A stretch of DNA of 64,000 nucleotides from Myxocyprinus asiaticus (lineage: Eukaryota; Chordata; Actinopteri; Cypriniformes; Catostomidae). The stretch is from NCBI RefSeq assembly GCF_019703515.2, contig NC_059382.1, positions 10,116,001 through 10,180,000 of the forward strand, in the 5' to 3' direction. The translations under genes were made by a program, and so were the position numbers. The notes below the pieces were generated by a model, which was not told where the DNA came from, did no database searches, and worked only from the letters and a program-made list of their open reading frames with translations. This document shows positions 45,441 to 57,939 of the stretch, piece by piece (within the stretch, counting starts at the first letter, position 1; each line of letters begins with the position of its first letter).

Positions 45441-45877
45441 GGGGGCCTGGGTAGCTCAGCGAGTATTGATGCTGACTACCACCCCTGGAGTCACGAGTTC
45501 GAATCCAGGGCGTGCTTAGTGACTCCAGCCAGGTCTCCTAAGCAACCAAATTGGCCCAGTTGCTAGCGTAGAGTCACATGGGGTAACCTTCTCGCTGTCA
45601 ACATAATGTGGTTCGCTCTCAGTGGGGCGCGTGGTGAGTTGTACGTGGATGCCGCGGAGAATAGCGTGAAGCCTCCACATGCGCTATGTCTCCGCGGTAA
45701 CGCGCTCAACAAGCCACATGATAAGATGCACGGATTGACGTCTCAGATGTGGAGGCAACTGAGATTTGTCCTCCGCCACCCGGATTGAGGCAAGTCACTA
45801 CGCCACCACGCCACCACGAGGACTTAGAGCGCATTGGGAATTGGGCATTCAAAATTGGGGAGAAAAAGGGGAGAAAA
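45441..45877 (+). mobile_element. tRNA-derived SINE, full length, perfect 15-bp target duplication
   Basis: The body starts GGGGGCCTGGGTAGCTCAGC. The A box TAGCTCAGCGAGT and the B box GAGTTCGAATCC are at tRNA-like spacing, so RNA polymerase III can be expected to start here. A long body of about 350 bp follows (CTCAGTGGGGCGCG, CCGCGGAGAATAGCG, GAGGACTTAGAGCGCATTGG) and ends in an A/G-rich tail. The direct repeats AAAATGCACTTGCAT at 45426-45440 and 45878-45892 are identical, pointing to a fairly recent LINE-mediated insertion. The LINE partner and family name are not assigned. Confidence 0.9.
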
Positions 45878-45892
45878 AAAATGCACTTGCAT

Positions 45893-47648
45893 ACATGCAC
45901 AAGTTCACAGAATTGTTCAGTCTGCTTGATATCACAATAAAGTGTTAGAAGAGAAGCACACACATCTCTGAAGCTCTAATGCAGGTACTCCTCTAAAACA
46001 ACTGACAATTCTGCTCTAAACATGTGTAAGAGACAGTGAAGTAAAAATTGATGCACTAGGTTAAAATGTTTTTCTATTTTTTTTTATCTGTCAAAATTAC
46101 AGACAACATTTGAAATTATCCATCAATGTTTGAAAAAAATCAGTAAATGACACATTTTCGGTTAACGTAACCCCTGCTGTGATTAAATTAATGCCCAGTA
46201 ATGAGAATATGCTTATGGTGTGGAACCGGAGCTTAAACTGAAGTTAATGTTCCGTGTCTCTCACTTTCCTCCCCACTGACTCCATCTCTGATCTCATAGA
46301 ACAGCAGGCACAGAGCAGTGCAGCGCAAGCATGCAAAGCAGAACACAGCTTGCATAAAGCCGCAGACCTCTGGGAGGGCCGCGGGCATTTGTGCGCCTAT
46401 CTCTGCTGCATGCCTCACCCGTGCCCTCCACAAGATGGCGGATTTAGCGATGATGAAAAGCTGACATTTTTGGAACAATCAGGGATCATTGCATCAGCCC
46501 TCTGTTTGTACTCAGCTGAGTTGACGGAAAGGGCCATTCTGGAAGGGCCAAATTGTTTCATATCAGTTGCAGGCACTGAAATCCGTTTATTACCAAAACG
46601 GTTCATATTTTCTGCTGAAGATGGCTTGAGGGGAAGATTTCACTCGCCATGTTTTGAGCACACAGCTTTTGTACTTCACAGGATGCATTTAAAATTCATG
46701 TTGCCCCAGTTTTGCCTCTCGCTTGCGAACGGCACATCAGAAATTAGACAAAATGTCTCCAATCATTGAAATACAGCTGGTAATTGTATTTACAGTGCAG
46801 TTTACAAGATTAAAAAACATGACATATGTGAAGTGTTTCTTCCCAACTGTATTTTTATTTTATTTTATTTTTTTTATTTTTTTATAGGAATAAGTATTTT
46901 CAAATACTGTGTGCTTTTGACTGTATACTGCATGGCAAATTTCATATACCTTCACTTTTTCAAGTTTTAAAGTCATATATTTATCCATATTTTAAAGAAA
47001 GTTTTAAGAAGTTTGCGAACTCTTGGGTCAGGATTCAAATACTGTTTATTCCCTCAATATCTGTTTGATCAACAATGTTTGGGGAAACCTGTTTGAAAAC
47101 AGACATTAGTTTTGGTGAAGCTAGTGCCAATCACCTTTAAACAAAAATCAATTAGCAGACATATACACATTTAAAAAATGTACAGTCTTTCTTTTGGAGG
47201 GAAAGGGACCAAAAAAGTGGAAAAACGTCAACACAGGAAAGAAATCTGGGCTCGACCCTTTCATTGTGTTTTTAGAGCCTGATCTCGTGAAAGAAGAAAA
47301 CTAGACTTTTTAGCAAAATAATATTAAGTGGCTTCTTACACATATCGTGGCAGTTCCAAAGTGAAATGTATACTTTGTAGCACTAAAAGAGAGTTAAATG
47401 TTCTCCCAAACAGATGAGTTTTTTTAAGGTTAATGCTCTATCGAGTTACCCTAAACCTTAAACCTAACTGAAAGTGTTATAAAAAGCACATGTGAGATGA
47501 AAAACGCAATCGCTGAAGCAACCATGTCATTTTGAGGTGCTTTTGTGACACTTTCGGCAAATATCGACTCTTGCTCTTCAGGACTGGCTGTATCAGCTCT
47601 ATCAGTTGAGCTACTGCACAAGTTAATTGGGGGTCGAACAAGCTTATA
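45893..47648. other. nbea: Intron stretch with a GC-richer patch
   Basis: 46230-46470 is richer in CpG than its surroundings and contains ACAAGATGGCGGATTTAG, a good match to the YY1 core. A 171-codon frame spans 46254-46769 but shows no domain. Nothing else was recognised. Confidence 0.45.
46430..46447 (+). promoter_or_regulatory. YY1-like site
   Basis: AAGATGGCGG is the consensus core bound by the zinc-finger factor YY1, often found just downstream of transcription starts. One motif is weak evidence, but it sits in the only CpG-enriched patch of this part of the intron. Confidence 0.3.
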
Positions 47649-47650
47649 TA

Positions 47651-48203
47651 CACTACCGGTCATAAGTTTTGAAACACTTGACTGAAATGTTTCTCATGAT
47701 CTTAAAAATCTTTTGATCTGAAGGTGTATGCTTAAATGTTTGAAATTAGTTTTATAGACAAAAATATAATTGTGCCACCATATTAATTTATTTCATTATA
47801 AAACTAAAATGTAATAATAATAATAAAAAAAACGTTTTTGAAATTGATGACTTGGACCAAATAATAAAGAAAAGCAGCCAATAAGTGCCCAACATAGATG
47901 GGAACTCCTTCAATACTGTTTAAAAAGCATCCCAGGGTGATATCTCAAGAAGTTGGTTGAGAAAATGTCAAGAGTACATGTCTGCAAATTCTAGGCAAAG
48001 GGTGACTACTTTGAAGATGCTAAAATATAACACAGTTTTGATTTTTTTTGGATGTTGTTTAGTCACAACATAATTCCCATAGTTCCATTTATGTTATTCC
48101 ATAGTTTTGATGACTTTACTATTATTCTAAAATGCGAAAAAAAAAAAAAAAAAAAAAAAATTATAATAAAGAATAAGTGTTTCAAAACTTTTGACTGGTA
48201 GTG
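47651..48203. mobile_element. 553-bp Tc1-type MITE
   Basis: TA at 47649 and 48204. The ends are CACTACCGGTCATAAGTTTT and, reverse complemented, CACTACCAGTCAAAAGTTTT. A poly-A run occupies 48137-48161. A diverged relative is at about 60122-61652. No transposase frame. Confidence 0.88.
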
Positions 48204-50569
48204 TAGTTAGTTATGTTAAGTTATGTGATGCAAATGTTAAAATGTATCACCTTACAGGTCATGCACTATAGTAAAAGTGTTTTGATGTCATAAGATAGCA
48301 TCGTGTGAGGAACAGGGCGAAAAGTATGTGTTATGAACTAATAATCTGCCCTTTTACTCATGAATTGTGTAAAGGAAATAAAAATCGTTGTTGTAGCACC
48401 TCTAGCGTTCATTTCACCAGGAAACTGCTGCAATAGGTACAACGAGCCACATACAAATAATTTTGCAAAAAGGTAGAGTACAGTAAAGTAACATATTTCT
48501 ATGAGACCAGGCTGGGTTTTATTTTTAAATAAATAAATCATTGTGTCAACCCATCTCTCTCTTTTCTTTCTTATGTTCTGTGACTCTGTAGGAGTAAAAG
48601 ATGGTGTATTATATTCTTGTCTGTTTAGCAGAAGGGCCTAATTCCTCAGGGTCGCACTGGACAAAGGGTAACACAAAAAGCACCAGACACATCATTTGGA
48701 TGCTACCTGCAAGACTAGCGACTGCTCTGTTAGACTGCTCAGAAGACATACACACGCCCACACTGCCAGTGCTATATTTGATGTGTACTTGGCTATATTT
48801 ATGTGCCTTTGAAGCTCTTTAATGCTGGTGAGTCATCACCCTTGTTGAACCACTGTATGTGGACCCAGAGAATTAATGCTCTATATACATCACATCCAGA
48901 CAGACACCATCTCGGCTTCATTCGCATCATTTTTCGCTACATTGCAAAATGACCTTTCAGGGTATGAAGTCTGCTTTAAACAGTCTGTCTTTCTGTTCAT
49001 CTGTCGATTGCTAGCAGTCTTGCTGCACTGTCTGTTTACCATCAAACTTTAAAACAAGTTTAAACTTTCAGACTTTGTCAAGCCTTGACAAACTTTACCT
49101 ATCTAGATATTTTTGCAATCCATTTGGTGACAGTAGTGGCACAGAAATTTCACAGTTCATCTTTATCTCTGCAAAATCAAAGTTACAAATTACTTTGTCT
49201 CATGCATCTAAATCACATGAGAATTTATTTTCAACACATTAAACCAAGCAAAATGACAATCAGTCGCATATTCCTTGTAGAGTACAGTTTCTTATCAAAA
49301 TAAATATGCAATCACAATCATGTATCTGCCACAGGGACTCTGGTCATTCCAATCCGCCATCTGCTTCATTAGATGCTCTCTTAAAATCACTGTAATTTTT
49401 GTATGAAATTGGGGCAGAAGTCTGTTAAGTCCTACTGGGTGTTGTTTTGTAGCAGTATGATTAAACTGAAAGCACAAAGTTGTTTGTTCAAAGTTGTTAT
49501 TTTCATTGTCAAGATTTGGCAAGAGGGAGATTTTCTCCAAGTTTCAATACCAGTGTCACTTCCCACTGATGAAATAGGCTATTGTCGGATTCCTTCATGG
49601 GAGAAATGTTATACATAAGCAGATTTAAATGATCAGAAACAAGTGGAAATTATTTTATGATATAGCTTAGTTCAGTAAGTGTTTACATGCACTGCAGGTG
49701 CAAATAAAATGATCTGGTAAATGAGATGCTTGTGAGTCCAAAAAGTCTGACAAAATCCTCTGAGAAAGCTTTTTTTTTTTTTAAGAGGTGTTGGATCTTT
49801 TGTATATAAAAGACACAAGTATATTAGTTTGACAAGTTTTTTTTTTTTTTTTTTTAAGTTTTGTGATAACAAAATTTGGAGATTCATTTGTTTTGTCATT
49901 CTGTAACCAGGACTGAGTGATGGATACACTGAATATTCGTGGTTTATTTGCAGTGATTTTAAGCCACTGTATTTGGCCTTTACATTTTCTGTGGAGCTAA
50001 AACAATGACTAAAGTCTTTGAATCAGTATTTTCAGATTAAGAAGGCATTTAGAACAAAAAAATCTGGTGTTTAAAATTACACATTTATAAAATACACCAC
50101 AAAATCCTCAATTTTGTTAATTGCCACATGCCTAGAATTCAAATAATAATAAAAAAAAAGATTTAAATTCTTTAGTCATAGTTTTCTAAAGAGTGTTAGT
50201 CATTTGACTAGTTTTACAATACCTCCTTGTTTTGTGACTTGAGAGTATGAGAGCATAAAGACAAAGATGTTTTAGCATCTCTGATTTAAACATCAGAAGA
50301 GAAAGTAGCACTAGAGTTGGTAAGTTCGATTAATTTCTGTGAATCAGTAAAAACATTGTAATAAATTGATTCAAAACAAAATTATTCAATTATTCAACGA
50401 TTCATTTGCGTCACTATTCAGAAATGTCCTTTTTAAATATGTTAATGTTCTAGTAAAACACAAAATACTGCCCCCAGTGGCCAAAGCGGTAAGTGTTGTT
50501 AGGTGTATGGACACGTGTGAGCTCCATTTTATTGGTGAAATGTCCACGACCACATTATGCCAATGTACC

Positions 50570-50652
50570 GGATTTTACGTGATGGGTGACAACCGGGGCG
50601 GACTGGCCATAGAGAGAACTGGGCCCTGGTTGTCACCCATCATGTAAAATCC
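50570..50652. repeat. 25-bp inverted repeat (hairpin)
   Basis: Arms 50570-50594 and 50628-50652 (sharing GATGGGTGACAACC and its complement) pair with one mismatch around a 33-bp GC-rich loop containing GGGGCGGACTGGCCAT. Confidence 0.9.
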
Positions 50653-51354
50653 AGTATCATCACGTATTTAAAGATGAAAGGATGTGTCAATAGATATCGA
50701 ATCAATACGGGACGTGATTTGTCTCGTTTTTAAGGTGGTCCAATGGTGTCATGGCGAAATTGTTCAAGAATGTTAATTTAACTTTGATATTACTTGGGAA
50801 TTTTACCTACGATGAGGGTCCATCTAAAAAGACCACACATTTAGCTGAAATGTGCTAAAACTATGGAGGGTGTGGTAAGCATCAGCCAGCTCACCAGACA
50901 TTTTTTTTACAACTTCAAAAGTGGAAACCCTATCAGCTGATCAACTGTACCCCCCCAAACCAAACCTAAACCTAACCATTAGTGGAGTAAAAATTTTAAG
51001 TTAGAGAGAAAAATGCAACCTCAGAATCGTACTCGTCACTGATAATGCGAACACAATTACTTCCTTGTTTCAATGCGGGATCCCAACCCAGGTCTCCTAC
51101 GCTGCTGACGCAACACTCTTCTGGTCATGCCACAAGGGAAGGTAAACACACTGGAGCTGATGCAAAATGTCTGAGAAGAGATGGCACTTGTCAGTGATTT
51201 GGCATAATGTGGCCAATCCTAGGGTCCTGGAACTCTTGGAAAACAACATGCCAACTTCCTGTGTGATCACGTTGGTGGAAACGTCTTAATTACATTTATT
51301 TTTTGCTGTACTTACTGTATACTGTATTTTACTGTATTAATGTATTGCTTGCTT

Positions 51355-51555
51355 TCAACATTTTTAATCTACTTTTCAACAATGGTTGTTTGGATGAAAT
51401 GTTCATCCGATTAAAACTTTTAAGCCATTTCTAAGGAAATACATACATTTTTTGATATCGAATGTTGAGAAAAGGCTGATGAAATATTGAGGTACATTTT
51501 TTTAGATTCATCACCCAGCTGTCATTGTTACCCAGATTTTGTTAACACAAAATAA
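51355..51555. repeat. Dispersed repeat, copy 1 of a pair
   Basis: Shares CAATGGTTGTTTGGATGAAA, TGTTCATCCGATTAAAA and ATTTATCACCCAG-like blocks with 58541-58720 in the same orientation, at high identity by eye. Confidence 0.75.
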
Positions 51556-52199
51556 AGCCATTAATATGATTCATCATTGGTTTTTGATTGAGGCTGTGCA
51601 TTAGATCTCAACCTTGCAACCCCTATTTTCTAGGACACTCGTTTCATATTGCATATTTCCACACATTATAGAAATGCACTCAATGCAAATGTATTCAAAG
51701 AATGAAAGTGATTATCATGACATCAGGTAGATGCTGACTAACTGCTAAAATACTGTTTTTGTTAAAGGTAGCTTTTGTTAAAGTTTAATATAATTTGTTC
51801 TGTGAATTTTTATGAGGTTTATTGCCCCAGTACAGCCAGGACATATCATTTTCATGCAGATACCAATGCATGAAAACATATAACAGTGATTCAGAGAATT
51901 TCAGACTTAATATGGCTATAGGAAAGCAAATACCACAAGTCTAACTGCAGGGGGTTTATTTCAGCAACTGTTCCCAGATCAAAAAGTTGACTAAAGATGC
52001 TATTAATATTTATGGCTCATTATTCAAACACAGAGGGAGCAGCGAATCAAACGCTGGATGACTAATTTCATTTGTAATGCTCTGAATGCTCATTGCTAAA
52101 CCTCAATTTAATTAACCCCCATTCCACTTTATTGAAGAACTTTGCACCCCCCTTGGGTGATAATGAAACACACTATGCACATTTGCACATGCTCTGCAC

Positions 52200-52466
52200 A
52201 TGAGTCAAGTGCTAGAAATGTGTAATAGAAAATCTGTCATGATCGCACCAAAGACACTGCAGATGTCAAGATTTATAGAGAAAGAAGATTTACATTTTGG
52301 TCTGTTTCTCACCTAAAACCAATGCTGTTACTTTAGAAGAAATTACTCGAGATGTATGGATTACCTTTATGCTGCCTTTTTGCCCTTCTTGGATCTTGAA
52401 AATTTTGGTCCCCATTGACCTGCATTGTATGGAAAAGCACACCATATATTCTTCAAAAATCTTTGT
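52200..52466 (+). repeat. Arm of the palindromic dispersed repeat
   Basis: GTCAAGTGCTAG, ACATTTTGGTCTGTTTCTCA and TTCAAAAATCTTTGTTTGTG follow the same order as 25366-25610. It is cut off by the start of DIRS copy 2. Confidence 0.7.
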
Positions 52467-53080
52467 TTGTGTTAGCTCTCCTGCAAGTCCGCCAAGGTGC
52501 TAAAGGAAATGCACGAGGGTAGTTCCGCCCCGGGATTGATGCAGGAACTGCGCTTGGTGACCGACCTCGCTCTCCGAGCGACGGAGGTCAAGGTGCGGTC
52601 TCTCGGGCGGACAATGGCCACACTAGTGGTCCAGGAGCGCCACCTCTGGCTCAAACTGGTCGAGATGGGGGAGGCCGACAAAACACAATTCCTTGCTGCC
52701 CCCATTTCCCAGGCGGCCTATTCGGCGACACCGTCGAGGACTTTGCCCAGCAGTTTTCGATGGTGGAAGCAGTAGACGGATGCTAGCCGGCATATCCTGC
52801 CCCGGTGTGGCTCAAGATCCCACACCCCGTCTACTCATCGCCAAGGGCATCCCCCTGCGGTGACTGCACCGGCTCCGCTGCAGCCCGCCCCTTCGGCATG
52901 GCCCCGGCATGGAGCCCACCACAGGAAGCAGACGCCACCCATCTCGCGGCCGCCCAGAGCCCGTGAAAGGCTTCAAAGCACCCTTGAGACAGGCGACCCA
53001 GGGACAACGAAACCCGCTGCTCTGGAGCTGGTAAGCAGATCTCTCCATCTTTTGGTTACCTTTTGCATTTAATTGCGCTG
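52467..53080 (+). pseudogene. DIRS ORF1 (gag-like) fragment
   Basis: The frame 52497-52775 carries LALRATEVKVRSLGRTMATL, VQERHLWLKLVEMGEADK and FLAAPISQA, the conserved part of the zebrafish-type DIRS ORF1. A Pro/Arg-rich tail follows at 52860-53020. The Cys-rich N-terminus (MPFRLC in copy 1) is absent because of the 5' truncation, and frameshifts follow. Confidence 0.75.
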
Positions 53081-53479
53081 CATGCCCAAGTGGCTGCAGT
53101 ACTCAAGAGCTCAGCAAGAGTGGTTTCCTTGTTCCCTGGGTCACGTATCCGGTGTGCATGGCCGTCATCACGACCACCGCCCACCACTCTATTTGGCAGG
53201 TTTGGCGCTCCAGCGGCGGTCTCCCGCCCCTGAGCGCCCAGCTGTGGCACAAATCTGCCCCCGATGTGTTAGTCTCCATGGGTCACGAGGACAGGCCTCT
53301 TCCTCCCCCGTCCCAGGCTGTACCGGGGGTGGTCACAAGGAGCCAGGTAAGTGCTTCGATGTCCTTAGACTCAGCACGGCCGTGACGTGGTGTGGCACCT
53401 CGAGCTCCGCCTGCCGCGAGGCCCCACCTGCCAGTACGTCCGATGATGTTGTCCCTTTGGTCCCCCTTGTGCGGAACTT

Positions 53480-54185
53480 GGACACATGGCTTGCGCTTTC
53501 CAATCCGTCGCGAGGGCTGGTCCGGACCGTCCGACATGGCTGCGCGATTCACTTCGCCGGGCGTCCACCCAGGTTCAGCGGTGTCCACTTCACCTTGGTG
53601 AAGGACGAAACTACCAGGCCCTACTTCATCGTACCGAAAAAAGGCGGTGGGTTGCGGCCAATCTTGGACCTGTGAGTTCTGAACTAGGCTTTACACAGAC
53701 TCCCGTTCAAGATGCTGATGCAAAAACGCATTCTGGCGAGCGTATGGCATCAAGATTGGTTCGCGGCGGTAGACCCAAAGGATGCGTACTTCCACGTCTC
53801 GATCCTTCCTCGACACAGACCCTTCCTGCGGTTTGCGTCCGAGAGTCAGGCGTATCAGTACAAAGTCCTCCCTTTTGGCCTGTCCCTGTCTCCTCGTGTC
53901 TTTACGAAGGTCGCAGAGGCTGCCCTTGCCCCGTTAAGGGAGGTGGGCATTCGTATTCTCAACTATCTCGATGACTGGCTAATCCTAGCTCATTCTCGAG
54001 ATATGTTGTGCGCACACAGGGACCTGGTGCTCTCACACCTCAGCCGACTAGGGCTTCGGGTCAACTGGGAAAAGAGCAAGCTCCTCCCGGTTCAGAGCAT
54101 CTCTTTTCTCGGTTTGGAGTTGGACTCAGTCTCCTTGACAGCGCGCCTTACGAATGAGCGCGTCAGTCGGTGCTGGCCTGTTTGA
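53480..54185 (+). pseudogene. DIRS reverse transcriptase
   Basis: The fingers region (PYFIVPKKGGGLRPILDL) ends in a stop near 53673. The palm is open in frame 53712-54185: WFAAVDPKDAYFHVSILPRH with the first Asp, YKVLPFGLSLSPRVFTKV, and the catalytic box LNYLDDWLIL, then thumb text (GLRVNWEKSKLLP, SFLGLELD). This is the half that copy 1 lacks. Two or more frameshifts interrupt it. Confidence 0.85.
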
Positions 54186-54918
54186 AGGCGTTCAAACAGA
54201 AAACAGCAGGTCCACTGAAAATTTTCAGAGGCTCCTGGGGCATATGGCATCCTCAGCGGTGGCCACCCCGCTCGGGTTGATGCATATGAGGCCGCTTCAG
54301 CACTGGCTCCAGACTCGAGTCCCGAGATGGGCATGGCGCCATGGGACACGTCGCATGGTCATCACGCCGGTCTGTCACCATCTTTTCAGCCCTTGGACCG
54401 ACCTCTCATTTCTACGGGCAGGTGTTCCTCTAGAACTGGTCTCCAGGCGCGTCGTGGCAATGACAGACATCTCCAAAATGGGCTGGGGCGCTGTTTGCAA
54501 TGGGCACGCAGCCACCGGCCTCTGGACGAGTCCACAACTGCATTGGCACATCAACTGCCTTGAGTTGGCAATTCTGCTCGCCCTGCGGAGGTTTCGGCCA
54601 TTGATCCAGGGCAAGCACGTGTTAGTTCAGACAGACAACACGACAACGGTCCTCCCCCCGGCGAATTCCCCTGAGGAAGGACCTTCTTTCTCAGGGATAG
54701 GGCACCCTCTGGCACCCACGCCCAGACCTCTGGAATCTCCATGTCTGGTCCCTGGACGGGATGCGGAAGACCTAAGCGGTCTACCACCCACGGTGGTAGA
54801 CACGATCACTCAGGCTAGGGCCCCCTCTACGAGGCACCTTTATGCCTTGAAGTGGCATCTGTTCGCTAAGTGGTGTTCTTCCCATCGTGAAGACCCCCAG
54901 AGATGCGGAGTCAGATAG
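54154..54918 (+). pseudogene. DIRS RNase H joined to recombinase N-terminus by deletion
   Basis: The frame contains MTDISKMGWGAVCNGHAATG (RNase H start), HINCLELAILLALRRF (Glu) and QTDNTTTVL (Asp). It then jumps to NSPEEGPSFSG and ITQARAPSTRHLYALKWHLF, the recombinase N-terminal domain. The roughly 450-bp region present at 30150-30610 in copy 1 is deleted here. The frame ends at a TAG. Confidence 0.8.
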
Positions 54919-55778
54919 GTGCTTTCCTTCCTGCAGGAGAGGTTGAAAGGGAGGCTGTCCCCTTCCACCTTGAAGGTGTACGTTGACGCCATAGCAGCAC
55001 ACCATGACGCAGTCGACGGTAAGTCCTTAGGGAAACATGACCTGATAATCAGGTTCCTAAGAGGTGCCAGGAGGCTGAATCCCTCCAGACTGCGCCTCAT
55101 TCCCTCATGGGACCACTCTGTAGTTCTTCAGGGTCTACAGAGAGCCCCCTTTGAGCCTTTGCAGTCAGCCGAGCTTAAGGCACTCTCCTTGAAGACTGCC
55201 TTCCTGACTGCGCTCACTTCCATCAAGAGGGAAAGTGACCTGCAAGCGTTCTCTGTCAGTGAAACGTTCCTGGAGTTCGGTCCAGGTTACTCTCACGTGA
55301 TCCTGAGACCCTGACCGGGCTATGTGCCCAAGGTTCCCACCACCCCTTTAGGGACCAGGTGGTGAACCTGCAAGTGCTGTCCCAGGAGGAGGCAGACCCA
55401 GCCCTGTCATCGCTGTGTCCGGTGCGCACTTTACGCATCTATTTGGATCACACGCAGAGCTTTAGAATCTCTGAGCAGCTCTTTGTCTGCTTTGCTGCTC
55501 AGCAGAAAGGAAGCACTGTCTCCAAGCAGAGGAACGCCCACTGGCTCATTGACGCCATAACTATGGCATATGTCGCCTAGGACATGCCGTCCCCGGTAGG
55601 GCTACAAGCCCATTTTACCAGGGGTGTAGCGGCTCCCTGGGCCTTGGCCAGGGGTGCCTCTCTAACAGACATTCGCAGAGCAGCGGGCTGGGCAACACCC
55701 AACACCTGTGCAAGGTTCTACAACTTCCGGGTGGACCCGGTTTCATCCCAGGTAGTGGCACGCAACACAAGCGGATAA
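54919..55778 (+). pseudogene. DIRS tyrosine recombinase with stops
   Basis: Three adjoining frames: 54919-55314 (core-binding part and the first catalytic Arg in TSIKRESDLQAF), 55359-55580, and 55584-55778 with the His and Arg of QAHFTRG, Trp in AGWATP and Tyr in CARFYNF. A TGA near 55312, a shift near 55340 and a TAG at 55578 disrupt it. All catalytic residues are still readable. Confidence 0.85.
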
Positions 55779-57939
55779 GCCCGGGATAGCTGGCCGGGTG
55801 TATCGCTTGCACATAGCGCCTTCCACCTCCCTTGGAGCTGAAGACGTGCACCATTAATTCCCAGTAGTGTTCACAAACTTTGTTCCCTGGTTGACTTCCT
55901 CCGAGCCCTGTGGCAGTCGAGTTTTCGGAGAGGCTCGCTACCGGCCCAGTACACGGGCGAACTAAGAGTCCTGTTCTGGGGTAGGTGCTCTGCATGTGGT
56001 GGTTCCCTGTAAGGCTAACCCCATGCGATATATACCTTCCACTAATTCGTTTCCCTGTTGGCAAACTGTGTCTTCCTTGGGCAGAGCCCCTCTGCCCCAG
56101 TCTCCATGTTTATAGTAACTCCTCCCCCATTGGGCAGGATCTACCTTGAAGGCTCCCCACATGGTTGGAAAGACCATGTGATGTATTTTTCCACTTAAAT
56201 ACCCCCCCCCCTTTGGGCGAGGTGTGGTCTCCGCGGTGTCTTCCCTTTGGGAGGGACACCCCCCGACTAGACCTGGCGGCCCTATCGGATAATCCCCCTT
56301 CTTTTTTAGGGAGTGGGGAAAAAAAAGAAGGGGAAAAGAGGCCATGACTGGGTTAAGCCTGTCTCTATCTTTTGGGTAGTCGACTTGTCCCCAAAAAGGG
56401 CCGTTCGACACTCATAAATATGTTGGGGGAGGTTACGTGTCAACCTGGTGTGCTGGCTATGAGGCACACAGTAGTCTGCCCACCACACACCGCCAGTTCA
56501 CGTAACACAGTTCAGCCAATTGTGGCGTTTCGTATAGGGACCCCTAGTGTCACTACATCGACACAACGTTAAGTGAGTGACAGATAGGGAACGTCATGGT
56601 TACTTGTATAACCTCCGTTCCCTGATGGAGGGAACGAGACGTTGTGTCCCTCCTACCACAATGCTGAACTACCCTCTGAAATGGCCGGACCTTATATCGG
56701 CTCCTCAGCATAAAACCTGAATGAGTGGTTGCATACCAGCTCCTTTTTATATACCCGTATGTCCGGGGGAGTGGCATGCAAATACCACTCGCCAATTTTC
56801 ATTGGCCTTTTATCAAAGACCAGAGGTGTCTCGGGCTCCCAAGAGTGACCCCTAGTATCACTACATCGACACAACGTCGAGTGAGTGACAGATAGGGAAC
56901 ATCGGTTCCACTCTTCCAACAGCCAATGTTAACATGAGTGTGAAACAAACGTCGCTCGAAAGGGAACGGAGGTTACACAAGTAACCATGACATTTTCTGA
57001 AATGTTGCGTTTTATGTAAATTTGGATAGTGCCTATTAAAGGACATAATAATACAGTGGCTTATATCAGTGCTGCACAGAAAACTCTTCCATGGCCCGTT
57101 ACTGGGTCACGATCCGGGGGCTGGGGACCTCTGCTGTAAGGCACATTTGCTCAGTGGGGAAGTAGCTCTAATGTGGTTTTGATTAATGGGGAAAGCTGTG
57201 TTCTGGTATAGTAGTTACAGGCACCATCAGCATCAGGAAGTGAATTATGGAAGCTTCCTGGCACTCCACCTTCATTTTGTTTCTCATCTGTTTCCAAAAA
57301 TTATAGTTGTGTCCAGGCAACCAGGCCTGATACATGGCACCTGTTGACCTTATGAGAATAAAGCATGAGAGAGGCTGTTAGGATCAGTCTCAGACCAGTA
57401 TTCAGACCTGTCTTTTGAATGTAGTCCAAAAGAATGACTGTACTGAGCCCAAGGAAACTAGTTTCCTTGTAAAATATGTTTTTTTTTTCATGTTTCCCTA
57501 CACTACAGAATTTTCAGTCCTACAATAGGTACGCTGGAAATGCTAAAGCAATTTTTACTTGTGTCCTTTTTTGTAAACATGTTTCTTTATTCCTATGTAT
57601 TCCTGATTTCTCAGTCCTTCTGTTTTAAAATCTGAGGTGAGAGAATCTTGACAGAAGACAGTTAGCAAGATGCACATGCTTGGTGCTACTTACAAGCCAA
57701 TTCTAATTAAATATGTGGCTTGAACAAGCTGTTCTTCTGGTTTTTGAATCTACATGCTATTTTTTTAATTGCACTTCAGCTATTTTTTTTTTCTTAAAGA
57801 AAAAAGGAGGAGGAAATGCTTTTAAAGGGGCCATTTTCCACACTTTTGTACAGTTTTATTGGAAGCTCTGGGTGGAATGGGAAGGGAGCTTTGCATTGTG
57901 AACATTAGACATTGAACTCTTTTATTTCAAAGAGCAATT

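Larger units (their letters stand above)
48206..52195. other. nbea: Intron stretch
   Basis: No exon was recognised. It contains a perfect-looking hairpin (50570-50652), words shared with 26490-26660 (CCCCAGTGGCC, TTCCTGTGTGATCA) and a 200-bp repeat shared with 58541-58720. Poly-T tracts lie at 49770 and 49840. Confidence 0.5.
52467..56990 (+). mobile_element. DIRS1-type retroelement, copy 2, 5' truncated
   Basis: Coding order on the plus strand is ORF1 (gag-like), RT, RNase H and tyrosine recombinase, followed by the internal complementary region (56535-56660) and the right terminal repeat (56690-56990). These contain GTGTCACTACATCGACACAA and GTCCGGGGGAGTGGCATGCA as in copy 1. The left terminal repeat and the start of ORF1 are missing. 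The breakpoint lies inside a dispersed repeat. Without the left repeat it cannot replicate. Confidence 0.88.

Noticed and set aside
45441..45515. A functional tRNA gene (A and B boxes present)
   Set aside because: No tRNA cloverleaf can be closed, a long non-tRNA body and A-rich tail follow, and target duplications flank it. It is a SINE.
46254..46769. 171-codon plus-strand ORF as a gene
   Set aside because: No recognisable domain, no splice context and no similarity I can name; kept only as a note in the intron entry.
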